From: Pectobacterium aroidearum
Lineage (GTDB): Bacteria; Pseudomonadota; Gammaproteobacteria; Enterobacterales; Enterobacteriaceae
NCBI RefSeq assembly: GCF_015689195.1
Contig: NZ_CP065044.1
Location: forward strand, 3,100,001-3,164,000
Reading direction: 5' to 3'
Length of the DNA stretch: 64,000 nucleotides
A program made the position numbers and the translations under genes. The notes below the pieces were generated by a model, which did not search any database, was not told where the DNA came from, and saw nothing but the letters and a program-made list of their open reading frames with translations. Below are positions 27,561-35,166 of this stretch, in pieces; the stretch's first letter is position 1; every line of letters begins with the position of its first letter.

Positions 27561-28177
27561 CTTGGCACTCAGGTGTCTTCAGTAGGGTCTGGCGCTTTTT
27601 CCCAAAATCATCAGTTAAGAACGCCTAATTGAAAATTTTACAGCGTGGAATTTTAATTAAGCTGACTGAAGAGGTAGTTCGGCTTTTAATGATGTAGACG
27701 GTCTACAAGAGACTTAATTGAGTTAACTGAGCTGATATTTATCCATATCAGTTGAGTCTCCCAAAGTTTGGGTGTATGAGCTTCAGGTACTATGAACAAG
27801 CATCCAACGATCAAGTCTGACGGCTATTTGCTGCAGTCACTCTTCCAAAAAATATTCTGAATCTAGGGCTTTGATAGTCAGAGTCTGTCGGGTAGTTACA
27901 CCAACGCCATATTCGATCATTAAGGCAGCGAGTCGAGCGCCGTCGATCAGCACGATGCGTTTCTCAATTAGCCCAACGTATTCCTGCGCATCACGGCTAA
28001 AAGTGGAGGTTGTGATAAATACACCCTTGCGCGCACGATGCAGATCGAGCGCACCAGCGAAGGCCTGAATTTCGGGACGGCCTACGGTTTTGTCGGTGTG
28101 TAAGTATCCCTGCAATACGGACCATTCACTTTTAGAGATCTTCCGACATACTAACTATGTCCCCTGAGGAGATCGCT

Positions 28178-28444
28178 ATGCGCAAGATCCGATTCACTGA
28201 ACACCAGATCATCGCCGTTCTGAAGTCCGTCGAAGCCGGACGAACCGTCAAAGATGTCTGCCGCGAAGCCGCTATATCCGAAGCCAGCTATTACAACTGG
28301 AAAGCAAAATACGGCGGGATGGAAGCGGCTGATATTAAAAAGATCAAAGATCTGGAAGACGAGAACCGGCGGCTCAAACAGATGTTTGCCGACCTCAGTC
28401 TGGAATGCCGGGCGCTAAAAGATGTTATTGAAAAAAAGCTTTAA
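28178..28444 (+). CDS. IS3-family transposase OrfA
   Basis: 88 residues from ATG 28178 (GAGGAG about 7 nt upstream; the frame extends to 28157). It is a helix-turn-helix DNA-binding protein: MRKIRFTEHQIIAVLKSVEA, then VCREAAISEASYYNWKAKYG. A leucine-zipper-like helix (LEDENRRLKQMFADLSLE) mediates multimer formation. It binds the IS ends. The frameshift site AAAAAAAG lies near its 3' end. Confidence 0.93.
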   Translation: MRKIRFTEHQIIAVLKSVEAGRTVKDVCREAAISEASYYNWKAKYGGMEAADIKKIKDLEDENRRLKQMFADLSLECRALKDVIEKKL

Positions 28445-28494
28445 AACCAGCGATAAAACGTGAGCTCGTCAGTTATCTGACCTCGCAGTTTGCG

Positions 28495-29289
28495 ATGAGC
28501 ATACGTCAGGCATGCAGGACGTTATCGTTGAGCAGGACGGTGTTTTTATACCAGCCAGATACCCGGCGTGATGAATCGGTGATCCAGGGGCTGCTAGTGA
28601 TGGCTGAACGCTATCCACGATACGGATTTAAGAAGCTTTTTCAGGTATTGCGCAGGCAGGGGAATACCTGGAATCACAAGCGTGTTCACCGAATTTACTG
28701 TCTTCTGAAACTGAATTTTCGTCGCAAAGGAAAGCAACGTCTGCCGGTGCGTAATCCGGCTCCACTGGCGACCCCAGAGGCGCTGAACCAGAGCTGGTCC
28801 ATCGATTTTATGCACGACGCGCTGGTCTGCGGCAGACGCTTCAGAACCTTCAATGTGGTGGATGATTTTAACCGGGAAGCCCTGGCCATTGAAATTGACC
28901 TGAATATCCCGGCCCAGCGTGTTGTCCGGGTACTGGATAGGATCGTGGCAAACCGTGGATATCCGCTGAAGATGAGGATGGATAATGGGCCAGAACTTAT
29001 ATCGCTGGCGCTGGCTCAATGGGCCGAAGAGCATGGCGTGATGCTGGACTTTATCAAGCCGGGTAAACCGACGCAAAACGCATTTATCGAACGCTTTAAC
29101 CGGACGTACCGGACCGAAATACTGGATTTTTATCTGTTCAGAACACTGAATGAAGCACGGGAAATTACAGAGCGCTGGCTGGCTGAATATAACGGTGAGC
29201 GGCCCCATGAATCCCTGAATAACCTGACGCCGGAAGAGTACCGTCTGATGGCTGAAAACCCGGAAATCTCAAAAAGTGCGTGGAACTAA
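28495..29289 (+). CDS. IS3-family transposase OrfB (DDE integrase core)
   Basis: 264 residues in the -1 frame relative to orfA. The frame is open from the slippery site, so the active OrfAB fusion would add about 17 residues before this start. It has an N-terminal HTH_21 region (YPRYGFKKLFQVLRRQG) and the rve core with DDE residues in SIDFMHD, MRMDNGPEL and FIERFNRTYR. All three catalytic residues are present, so it should be functional. Confidence 0.93.
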   Translation: MSIRQACRTLSLSRTVFLYQPDTRRDESVIQGLLVMAERYPRYGFKKLFQVLRRQGNTWNHKRVHRIYCLLKLNFRRKGKQRLPVRNPAPLATPEALNQSWSIDFMHDALVCGRRFRTFNVVDDFNREALAIEIDLNIPAQRVVRVLDRIVANRGYPLKMRMDNGPELISLALAQWAEEHGVMLDFIKPGKPTQNAFIERFNRTYRTEILDFYLFRTLNEAREITERWLAEYNGERPHESLNNLTPEEYRLMAENPEISKSAWN

Positions 29290-30190
29290 AACGGGTGTGC
29301 TTACAGGTGTAGCGTTTAGCCTGAAGGTAGATCGAGTCGAGGCCCAACCGGTCCTCCTTGATGATACCGTCTATTCCTCCATCGCTCTGATAGCGAGTCG
29401 TCTGGGCAGCATCCTGCTGACTTCCACCATACCCCATAGCTACCATTAGATCGACCACTAGCAGTTCGAAAAAGCGGGGTGATGTGGAGAGTATTTCGGC
29501 CAGCAAATCATCGGAAAGCGATTGATTGATGGCTGCAAGCGCCTGTTCTATCTGCTCTTGCGGAGTATTAGCTTGCTCGGTGACTGATTGGTATGTTTCA
29601 CCAGTCACGGCTTGTGGGGTGTTTCCTGTGCTTTCACTGGAAGCCAAGGTAAAGGCGACGAATTCCTGAAACTGGCCAAGATAGTGGTTGTCAATAGTGT
29701 GGCCTGATGCTAGCGCTGTCTTACCCCGTTCAGTTATAAGACAGATGCCTCGTTTGGGCTGCTCGATCAACCCCGCCTTAACAAGATAGGTTTTAGCCCA
29801 GCCAACTCGTGAGCGGATCGTAGTTTGACGCCCGCTTGGCAAAGTTTCAGCGAGTTGCTCTGGGGTAAAGGCATAATGCTGGCAAACAAGCCCGAATACC
29901 TCTCTCAGAGCACGCATGGCCCCATCAGCCAATACTTTAAGTACTACTGGCATCATAGATTCATAGCTGGGTAGATTTTCTTTCATCGAGCGACCAAAGC
30001 TTGAAAAAACAGAGAGATATTATATTGCCATACGGTTCTAGCTGGAACCAGTTGGTTTTACGGATTCTGATATCATCAGAAGCAGAACAAAGGGAAGATA
30101 ACAAATGCTCTTCCCCACAACCTACCACTAACCAAGAAAATATATAATCAGGAAGTTATCGTAACCGAATGTGCTTCCACCTATGATATA

Positions 30191-31450
30191 TTAACCACTC
30201 GTCAACTTCCCAAAATCAAACGGACTAACTCCCCTCTCCCGGTTCGCATCGAGAAAGTCCGCCCACCACTGCAACATCAACCGACGCTCATCCAAATGCT
30301 CCGCCTTATGGATATACGCTGCCCGAACACCATTACGTTCCTGGTGGCTCATCTGCCGCTCTACCGCATCCCTAGACCACAAGCCCGACTCAATCAGTGA
30401 ACTACAGGCCATGGTACGAAAGCCGTGACCACACACTTCCGTTTTAGTGTCATAGCCCATGGTTTGCAGTGCTTTATTTACTGTGCCCTCACTAACGGGT
30501 TTTCGTGAGGAATGATCGCCAATGAAAACCAACTCGCAATGCCCACTCACCTCTCTGATCTTTTTAAGGATCTCCAGTGCCTGACGGCTCAGCGGAACAA
30601 GATGTGGTGTGTGCATTTTTGAACCACGTTCGGAGAATTTCACACCGGGGATCGGTTCACGTTCAGGGGGAATCGTCCACAACGCTCGTTCAAAGTCGAT
30701 TTCCGGCCAGCGGGCAAAACGGAGTTCGCTGGAACGAATGAAAATCAGTAGGGAGAGATTAATAACCCACTTGGTAAACTCACGGCCTTTGTAACCGTCA
30801 ATGCGGCCAAGAAGTTCAGGCAAACGTTCAAGCGCTAATGCCGGACGATGTTCAACTTTGCCAGGCATTATCGCCCCTGCCATATCCTGCGCCGGATTAT
30901 AGTCAATCAGGCCGTTTTGTACGGCATAGGTCATGATGGCGGTCACACGCTGTTTTAGACGCTTAGCAACTTCCAAGCGTCCTGAACGTTCAACGCTTTT
31001 GATCGGTGCCAGTAAGTCGCGTGTTTTCAGATCGGCGATATGTGTGTTGCCAATAGCGGGGAAAATATTGTCGCTCAGGCTTTTCTGGATACGTTCGCCA
31101 TGGGATTCCGACCACTTCTTGTTGTCGGCGTGCCAGGCGCGAGCCACGACTTCGAAGGTCTTTTCATCCTCTTCCTGTTTCGCTTTTATCGCTTTCTTAT
31201 GTTCGCGGGGATCGATGCCCGCAGCGACCTGTTTCCGAGCTTCATCCCGTTTCTGACGCGCTTCAGAAAGAGAGACTTCAGGATAAACGCCTAATGCCAT
31301 GAGATGTTGCTTGCCACCAAAACGAAAGCGCAGCCGCCAGTATTTGGAACCATTGGGATGAACCAGCAGAAACATCCCATCACCGTCAGTCAGTGAATAC
31401 TCTTTTTCTTCTGGTTTTGCCGAACGCACTTTGATATCGGTCAGAGCCAT
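30191..31450 (-). CDS. int: P4-type tyrosine integrase of island 1
   Basis: 419 residues. It has an N-terminal DUF4102 arm-binding domain (ALTDIKVRSAKPEEKEYSL, DGDGMFLLVHPNGSKYWRLR), a core-binding domain (residues about 100-190) and a catalytic domain with R in RSSELRFARW, HGFR (HxxR), H in SHQERN and Tyr in AAYIHKAE. It recombines the tRNA-Leu 3' end. It lies 203 nt downstream of the tRNA, pointing away from it, the standard P4 layout. The start at 31450 has GAGG about 9 nt upstream; ATG 31465 is also possible. Confidence 0.93.
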   Translation of the reverse strand: MALTDIKVRSAKPEEKEYSLTDGDGMFLLVHPNGSKYWRLRFRFGGKQHLMALGVYPEVSLSEARQKRDEARKQVAAGIDPREHKKAIKAKQEEDEKTFEVVARAWHADNKKWSESHGERIQKSLSDNIFPAIGNTHIADLKTRDLLAPIKSVERSGRLEVAKRLKQRVTAIMTYAVQNGLIDYNPAQDMAGAIMPGKVEHRPALALERLPELLGRIDGYKGREFTKWVINLSLLIFIRSSELRFARWPEIDFERALWTIPPEREPIPGVKFSERGSKMHTPHLVPLSRQALEILKKIREVSGHCELVFIGDHSSRKPVSEGTVNKALQTMGYDTKTEVCGHGFRTMACSSLIESGLWSRDAVERQMSHQERNGVRAAYIHKAEHLDERRLMLQWWADFLDANRERGVSPFDFGKLTSG

Positions 31451-31613
31451 TATCAATATCCTCATTGGTGCTTACGGTGAGTATACAGAGCAAGATAGAA
31501 CCAACATATATACTCAGATGTATACTCACAAGCAAGTTGATGTAGGTTGAATTGCGTTGACGTTGGGAGAGTATGGAATGAAGGGAAAGCCAGTAAAACC
31601 GTGGGTTTTAGGC

Positions 31614-31642
31614 AAAAAAATAGACGTCGGTTGACGTCTATT
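31614..31642 (-). terminator. Terminator of the tRNA operon
   Basis: Perfect 10-bp stem AATAGACGTC/GACGTCTATT with loop AACC (minus strand) and a run of seven T. It lies 10 nt after the 3' end of tRNA-Leu. Confidence 0.88.
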
Positions 31643-31652
31643 GATTTATCAA

Positions 31653-31739
31653 TGGTGCCCGGGGCGGGACTTGAACCCGCACAGCGCGAACGCCGAGGGA
31701 TTTTAAATCCCTTGTGTCTACCGATTTCACCACCCGGGC
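31653..31739 (-). tRNA. leuZ: tRNA-Leu(UAA)
   Basis: 87-nt class II tRNA with encoded CCA. The acceptor stem is GCCCGGG/CCCGGGC, the anticodon arm GGGATTTAAAATCCC gives UAA, the variable arm is long (CGGCGTTCGCGCTG), and the T-arm contains GGGTTCAAGTCCC. It corresponds to leuZ of the glyW-cysT-leuZ operon. Its 3' end is the attachment site of island 1 and has been restored intact by the island. Confidence 0.97.
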
Positions 31740-31747
31740 TTAAATAT

Positions 31748-31821
31748 TGGAGGCGCGTTCCGGAGTCGAACCGGACTAGACGGATTTGCAATCCGCTACA
31801 TAACCGCTTTGTTAACGCGCC
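31748..31821 (-). tRNA. cysT: tRNA-Cys(GCA)
   Basis: 74 nt with acceptor stem GGCGCGT/ACGCGCC plus encoded TCCA, anticodon arm CGGATTGCAAATCCG (GCA) and T-arm CCGGTTCGACTCCGG. It lies 8 nt upstream of tRNA-Leu on the same strand. In enterobacteria this is normally the only tRNA-Cys gene, so its expression must survive the nearby ICE insertion. Confidence 0.97.
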
Positions 31822-31871
31822 AGAATATTTAGGTCTTAAGACCAACATCCGCTATTGCCGATGCTTTAAAT

Positions 31872-31889
31872 TGGAGCGGGAAACGAGTC
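31872..31889 (-). repeat. tRNA-Gly 3' end remnant, attachment site of the ICE
   Basis: The minus strand reads GACTCGTTTCCCGCTCCA, the last 18 bases of enterobacterial tRNA-Gly(GCC) with one mismatch (canonical GTCTCG...). ICEclc-type elements use this 18-bp tRNA-Gly end as their core site. Sequence further upstream no longer matches the tRNA. The complete glyW should therefore lie at the other end of the ICE, beyond the window. Confidence 0.85.
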
Positions 31890-32447
31890 TTAAACCCACC
31901 CGTTATCTCTTTGTTTTAGAAAGAGTTTCCCGACGTCCCTAGATAGGATGGACAGCATTATGGACTAGAACTTAGATCTTGGCAAGTCGGAACCTAAATT
32001 TTTTTCCATACAGCGTCATACACGTCCAACAACATCCACCAGACATGGTCCAGAAAGACCTCACCAAGCCCTTTCAACAAGGCAAACCAACCATCAAGTG
32101 CCCCCCTCTGTAGCCAACATCAAACAAGTGCTACACCCTACCAGCCCGCCCCGTCATCCATATCTATAGGCAAAAAACGCACAAGCTGTGAACAAACACC
32201 TATAAGAGACAGCCTTAGCATGAGCGATGCTTCACAGCCGAGTTGCTTTGACACCTATCCCCTCTGAGAAAGACTCGGCTTAGCAAGCTATGAGATGCCC
32301 TACATCCTCATCACCAACTGAGGCTGCATTTCAGCATGGGGTGCCCGCAAATGTAGATCAATATCGCGAATGCATACCATTCGCGCAGCGGAGCCTTCCT
32401 CCATAAAAAGGAACCAATACCCAATGGAAAGAAAGGAGTATGTAAAT
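31890..32447. other. ICE end region without genes
   Basis: 558 nt between the attachment site and the LysR gene. It contains the outward-facing promoter described separately. I see no other convincing element. The segment is less GC-rich than the ICE body. Confidence 0.5.
31957..31985 (-). promoter_or_regulatory. Outward-facing sigma-70 promoter at the ICE end (Pcirc-like)
   Basis: On the minus strand: -35 TTGCCA (31985-31980), exactly 17 bp, -10 CATAAT (31962-31957), each 5 of 6 to consensus. A GC-rich GCTGTCC stretch follows. It points out of the ICE across the tRNA-Gly remnant into tRNA-Cys and tRNA-Leu. In ICEclc an outward promoter in this position (Pcirc) drives the integrase gene after circularisation. 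Confidence 0.6.
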
Positions 32448-33374
32448 ATGAGGATACGCCACCTGCGATATTTCTTGATCGTAGCCGAAGAACAAAGCTT
32501 CACCCGCGCGGCTGCCAGAGTCCATATCGAACCATCCCCTCTGTCCCGAGCCATCAAGGAACTGGAGAACTATCTAGGGGTTCAACTGCTTCATCGGTCC
32601 AAAGGCCGCATCAGGCTAACCTGGCCGGGTGAAGTGTTTCGTGAAGAGGCTCAACGCATCATTGCCTTTATAGAGAACGCCCAAACACGAGTTAGCTCGG
32701 CCTCGCAAGGCTACCGTGGCCGATTGCGTATTGGGCTTGCAGACAGCCTGGCCCCACCAAGGCTCACGACACTGCTCGCGCGCTGTCGAGAAGAAGAACC
32801 GAGTACAGAAATCAGGATTACTGAAATGACCGTCAGCGAGATGTTATTGGCTCTCAGCCACGATCAAATTGATGTAGGTTTTACCGTCGATAATTCAATC
32901 ATACCGGGATACCTCAAAGAGGTTGTATGGACAGATCGCCCAGCCATCGCGATACCGACTCACCATCCCCTGCTCTCTCAAGAAAAAATCTCTGACTCAG
33001 AGATACTTCGCTATCCGCTAGTGCTTTGCCACCCCGAGCAGTGTACTGGTGGATATAACCTGACTCGACATTTTTTCAGCAACCCGTCATTTCCAACACC
33101 AAATATTGCCGAATATGTTTCAGGACATGAGCCCATGATCATGCTGGTTGCAGCAGGCTATGGGATCGGTATCGGACTTGAATCCCAAATTGCTCTCTAT
33201 AACCATCCAAATGTCATTATCCGAGAAGCAGCAGACAATATTCCCAGCACAGCCACGTTTGCCGTAACCACAGAGAGGGAACGATCAGCGGAGTTGGAGC
33301 GGTTCATCAGCCGGGCGGTCACGATCGGAGAAATGCCAAGCTTTCCGCACCTCTCACATACCAGAACCCCGTGA
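32448..33374 (+). CDS. LysR-family transcriptional regulator
   Basis: 308 residues from ATG 32448 (AAGGAG 12-17 nt upstream; starts at 32424 and 32370 are in frame but lack conservation). The N-terminal winged HTH is MRIRHLRYFLIVAEEQSFTR, then AAARVHIEPSPLSRAIKELE. The C terminus is a LysR substrate-binding domain of the BenM/CatM-like type (GLADSLAPPRLTTLLARCRE, DVGFTVDN, VAAGYGIGIG). It lies between the ICE end and alpA, the area where ICEclc encodes regulators of transfer competence. A role in ICE activation is inferred from position only. A long hairpin follows the gene. Confidence 0.88.
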   Translation: MRIRHLRYFLIVAEEQSFTRAAARVHIEPSPLSRAIKELENYLGVQLLHRSKGRIRLTWPGEVFREEAQRIIAFIENAQTRVSSASQGYRGRLRIGLADSLAPPRLTTLLARCREEEPSTEIRITEMTVSEMLLALSHDQIDVGFTVDNSIIPGYLKEVVWTDRPAIAIPTHHPLLSQEKISDSEILRYPLVLCHPEQCTGGYNLTRHFFSNPSFPTPNIAEYVSGHEPMIMLVAAGYGIGIGLESQIALYNHPNVIIREAADNIPSTATFAVTTERERSAELERFISRAVTIGEMPSFPHLSHTRTP

Positions 33375-33390
33375 CACACAAATGAAACAA

Positions 33391-33430
33391 AAGGACTGTT
33401 TTTGTCATTTTTATGACAGAAACAGTCCTT
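33391..33430 (+). terminator. Long hairpin terminator after the LysR gene
   Basis: 18-nt arms starting AAGGACTGTTTTTGTCAT (33391-33408) pair with 33413-33430 with a single mismatch, loop TTTTT. Internal T-tracts exist in both directions, so it could act on both strands. Confidence 0.75.
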
Positions 33431-33812
33431 CAAATACATCAAAAACACTTGTCACACAAGTATGTTGGACGAGTACGCATAGCTCTCAAGGCTTGAAGAA
33501 TAAGCCAGCCACCAACATAAATTCATCTCAGACATTTTTTGTCCGCAAATAAATAGAAAACAAAGTATTCCAACTTCTCATTTTTATAAATCAGGAATGT
33601 TGATCGTCTGCACGCTTTATCAGTTGGAAGTGATAACCAATATTGTCACCTTTCCGGAGCGAGCGAACATTGGCTTAAATCAAATCTCGCACCTGTTGCG
33701 GCAAGAAAGCGGTGACCAGCTCGTTCCTATTGTTTGATGAGGCCTATTGATGCTGCCGATTTAATGGCAATCACCCTCAATAAGCGCTACCAAGCATTAA
33801 GGAGTGACTATC
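33431..33812 (+). promoter_or_regulatory. Upstream region of the alpA-parA operon
   Basis: About 380 nt without a gene. In ICEclc the corresponding region carries the alpA promoter that is activated in the few transfer-competent cells. I cannot assign boxes with confidence here. Confidence 0.4.
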
Positions 33813-34025
33813 ATGTTCCAACAAAACACTCATCCCGTTCCTGAGCGTCGTATCCTGCGCCGGGCTGAAGTTGAAGCCAAAACAGGCTTTAAAAGGGCCC
33901 ATATTTATAATTTGATGAAGGAAGGTAAGTTTCCCAAGGCTCTGCGCCTCGGCGTCCGCGCCGTCGGATGGGACTCTGCCGAAATCGATCAGTGGATCAC
34001 TGATCGTCTCAAAGAACGCGCCTGA
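33813..34025 (+). CDS. alpA: AlpA-family regulator of the ICE
   Basis: 70 residues from ATG 33813, with AAGGAG 8 nt upstream (the frame runs to a GTG at 33804 inside that site). The fold motifs are RRAEVEAKTGFKRAHIYNLM, then KEGKFPKALRLGVRAVGWDS and AEIDQWITDRL. It is the first gene of the alpA-parA-parB operon, as in ICEclc. It probably regulates ICE genes or excision. Confidence 0.9.
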   Translation: MFQQNTHPVPERRILRRAEVEAKTGFKRAHIYNLMKEGKFPKALRLGVRAVGWDSAEIDQWITDRLKERA

Positions 34026-34058
34026 CTGCTCCCAGTCACTCATTACCAGGAGCAGACC

Positions 34059-34922
34059 ATGCAGGTGATTTCTGTTATTTCGACAAAAGGTGGCGTGGGT
34101 AAAACAACCATTGCAGCCAACCTAGGAAGTTTCGTTGCCGATGCAGGATTGCGCGTACTCCTACTCGATCTCGATATGCAGCCTACGCTGTCCTCTTACT
34201 ATGAGATGCTGAGCCCCGCCCCTGGCGGCATCTATGAGCTACTGGCATTCAACGAGCAGGACTTGGGAAAGATTGTCTCTCGTACCACCATTGATCGTCT
34301 GGACCTTGTGCTATCCAACGATGAACACCGGCATTTGCACACGCTGCTGCTTCACGCTCCGGACGGCAGGCTGAGGCTGCACAACTTATTGCCTGTATTC
34401 CAGCCACACTACGACCTCGTTGTTATTGATACGCAGGGAGCACGCACCGTCTTGCTGGAGATGGCATTACTGGCATCGCAACAAGCCATTTCACCTGTCA
34501 CGCCAGAAATACTCGCCGCTCGGGAGCTACGTCGGGGAACCTTGCAACTGATCGCGGACATCGCGCCTTATCGTAATCTGGGCATTACCCCCCCACCACT
34601 ACACCTGCTGATCAATCGCGTGCCTGCCGTGTCGTCCAATGCCCGTATGATCCAAAAAACCTTGCGCCTGATTTTTCAGGAGCAAGCGGGCATTCACATT
34701 CTGGACACCGAGATACCCGCAATTGAAGCGTTTCCCCGTGCGGCGACTCGCGGTCTGCCAGCACATCGCGTTGAGCGTACCAGGCCTTATGGCCGCCAGA
34801 CCCGCTCTGCGCGAGAAATCATGTGCAGCCTGGCAACCGAATTGCTGCCCCAGTGGCGTGAGCAGTTCGCGCTGGTCACAGGAAAAACCAGCGGAGGGCA
34901 TGCCCATGTCAAATGCCCGTGA
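34059..34922 (+). CDS. parA: ParA-family partition ATPase of the ICE
   Basis: 287 residues. The deviant Walker A is KGGVGKTT (10-17), Walker A' is LLLDLDMQPTLSSYY and Walker B is LVVIDTQGAR. It is a SMALL ParA/Soj type without an HTH. ICE ParA with its ParB stabilises the element during or after excision. ATG at 34059 has CAGGAG just before it. Its end overlaps the next gene by 17 nt. Confidence 0.93.
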   Translation: MQVISVISTKGGVGKTTIAANLGSFVADAGLRVLLLDLDMQPTLSSYYEMLSPAPGGIYELLAFNEQDLGKIVSRTTIDRLDLVLSNDEHRHLHTLLLHAPDGRLRLHNLLPVFQPHYDLVVIDTQGARTVLLEMALLASQQAISPVTPEILAARELRRGTLQLIADIAPYRNLGITPPPLHLLINRVPAVSSNARMIQKTLRLIFQEQAGIHILDTEIPAIEAFPRAATRGLPAHRVERTRPYGRQTRSAREIMCSLATELLPQWREQFALVTGKTSGGHAHVKCP

Positions 34923-35166
34923 ACTGGCTAAAGGCCACAAGCAACTACTACCGCTGATCGAATACGCACTGCAAGAAGGCTGGGAGGTTGTGCGTACCTC
35001 TGGTGGGCATTTGAAGTTCACCAAGCCTGGTATGCCACCGATCTTCACCAGTTCGACAGCTAGCGACTATCGTGCTGGGCGTAATGCGCGCGCCTTACTA
35101 CGGCGAACACAACACCAGTTTGCTACTGACGAATCCTCTCCTGACAAGGGAGGCCACCATGCCTGA
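34906..35166 (+). CDS. Small HicA-fold-like protein between parA and parB
   Basis: 86 residues. The core WEVVRTSGGHLKFTKPGMPP resembles the dsRNA-binding fold of HicA/YcfA (strand, GGH at the catalytic-histidine position, strand). No HicB partner is present. In ICEclc a small gene called shi occupies this slot, so it is more likely a conserved ICE function than a toxin. ATG 34906 has GGAGG about 8 nt upstream. It overlaps parA at the start and parB at the end. Confidence 0.7.
   Translation: MSNARELAKGHKQLLPLIEYALQEGWEVVRTSGGHLKFTKPGMPPIFTSSTASDYRAGRNARALLRRTQHQFATDESSPDKGGHHA

Larger units (their letters stand above)
28099..29305 (+). mobile_element. IS3-family insertion sequence, 1207 bp, inside mrr
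   Basis: Ends are TGTAAG and CTTACA (short imperfect inverted repeats TGTAAGTAT/TGTAAGCAC), flanked by a 4-bp target duplication GGTG (28095-28098 and 29306-29309). It holds orfA and orfB with an A7G slippery stretch at 28431-28438 for -1 frameshifting. It looks intact and therefore recent. Confidence 0.92.
27837..29986 (-). pseudogene. mrr: Mrr restriction endonuclease gene, split by an IS3-family element
   Basis: The N-terminal part is 29986-29306 and the C-terminal part is 28098-27837. Together they give a normal Mrr of about 310 residues: winged-helix N domain (MVVLKVLADG-like start, TERGKTAL), catalytic core GGIDGIIKEDRLGLDSIYLQ then AKRYT, and after the insertion the continuation DKTVGRPEIQAFAGALDLHR. 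The PD-(D/E)xK site (D in GGIDG, QAK) is in the upstream part. Mrr cuts methylated DNA and can be harmful in cells with some methyltransferases. With the insertion the enzyme should be inactive. Confidence 0.93.
4425..31675. mobile_element. Genomic island 1: P4-like integrative element in tRNA-Leu(UAA) with defence cargo
   Basis: About 27 kb bounded by a repeat of the tRNA-Leu 3' end, with a P4-type integrase immediately downstream of the intact tRNA. Contents typical of CP4-type islands (AlpA, YfjP GTPase, YagK/YfjJ protein, RadC, CbeA/CbtA, DUF4942) fill the left part. Restriction and other defence genes fill the right part. No conjugation or structural phage genes are visible, so it would need a helper for transfer. 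Confidence 0.85.

Noticed and set aside
34906-35166. HicA toxin of a toxin-antitoxin pair
   Set aside because: No HicB-like antitoxin is next to it, and its place between parA and parB is conserved in this ICE family.
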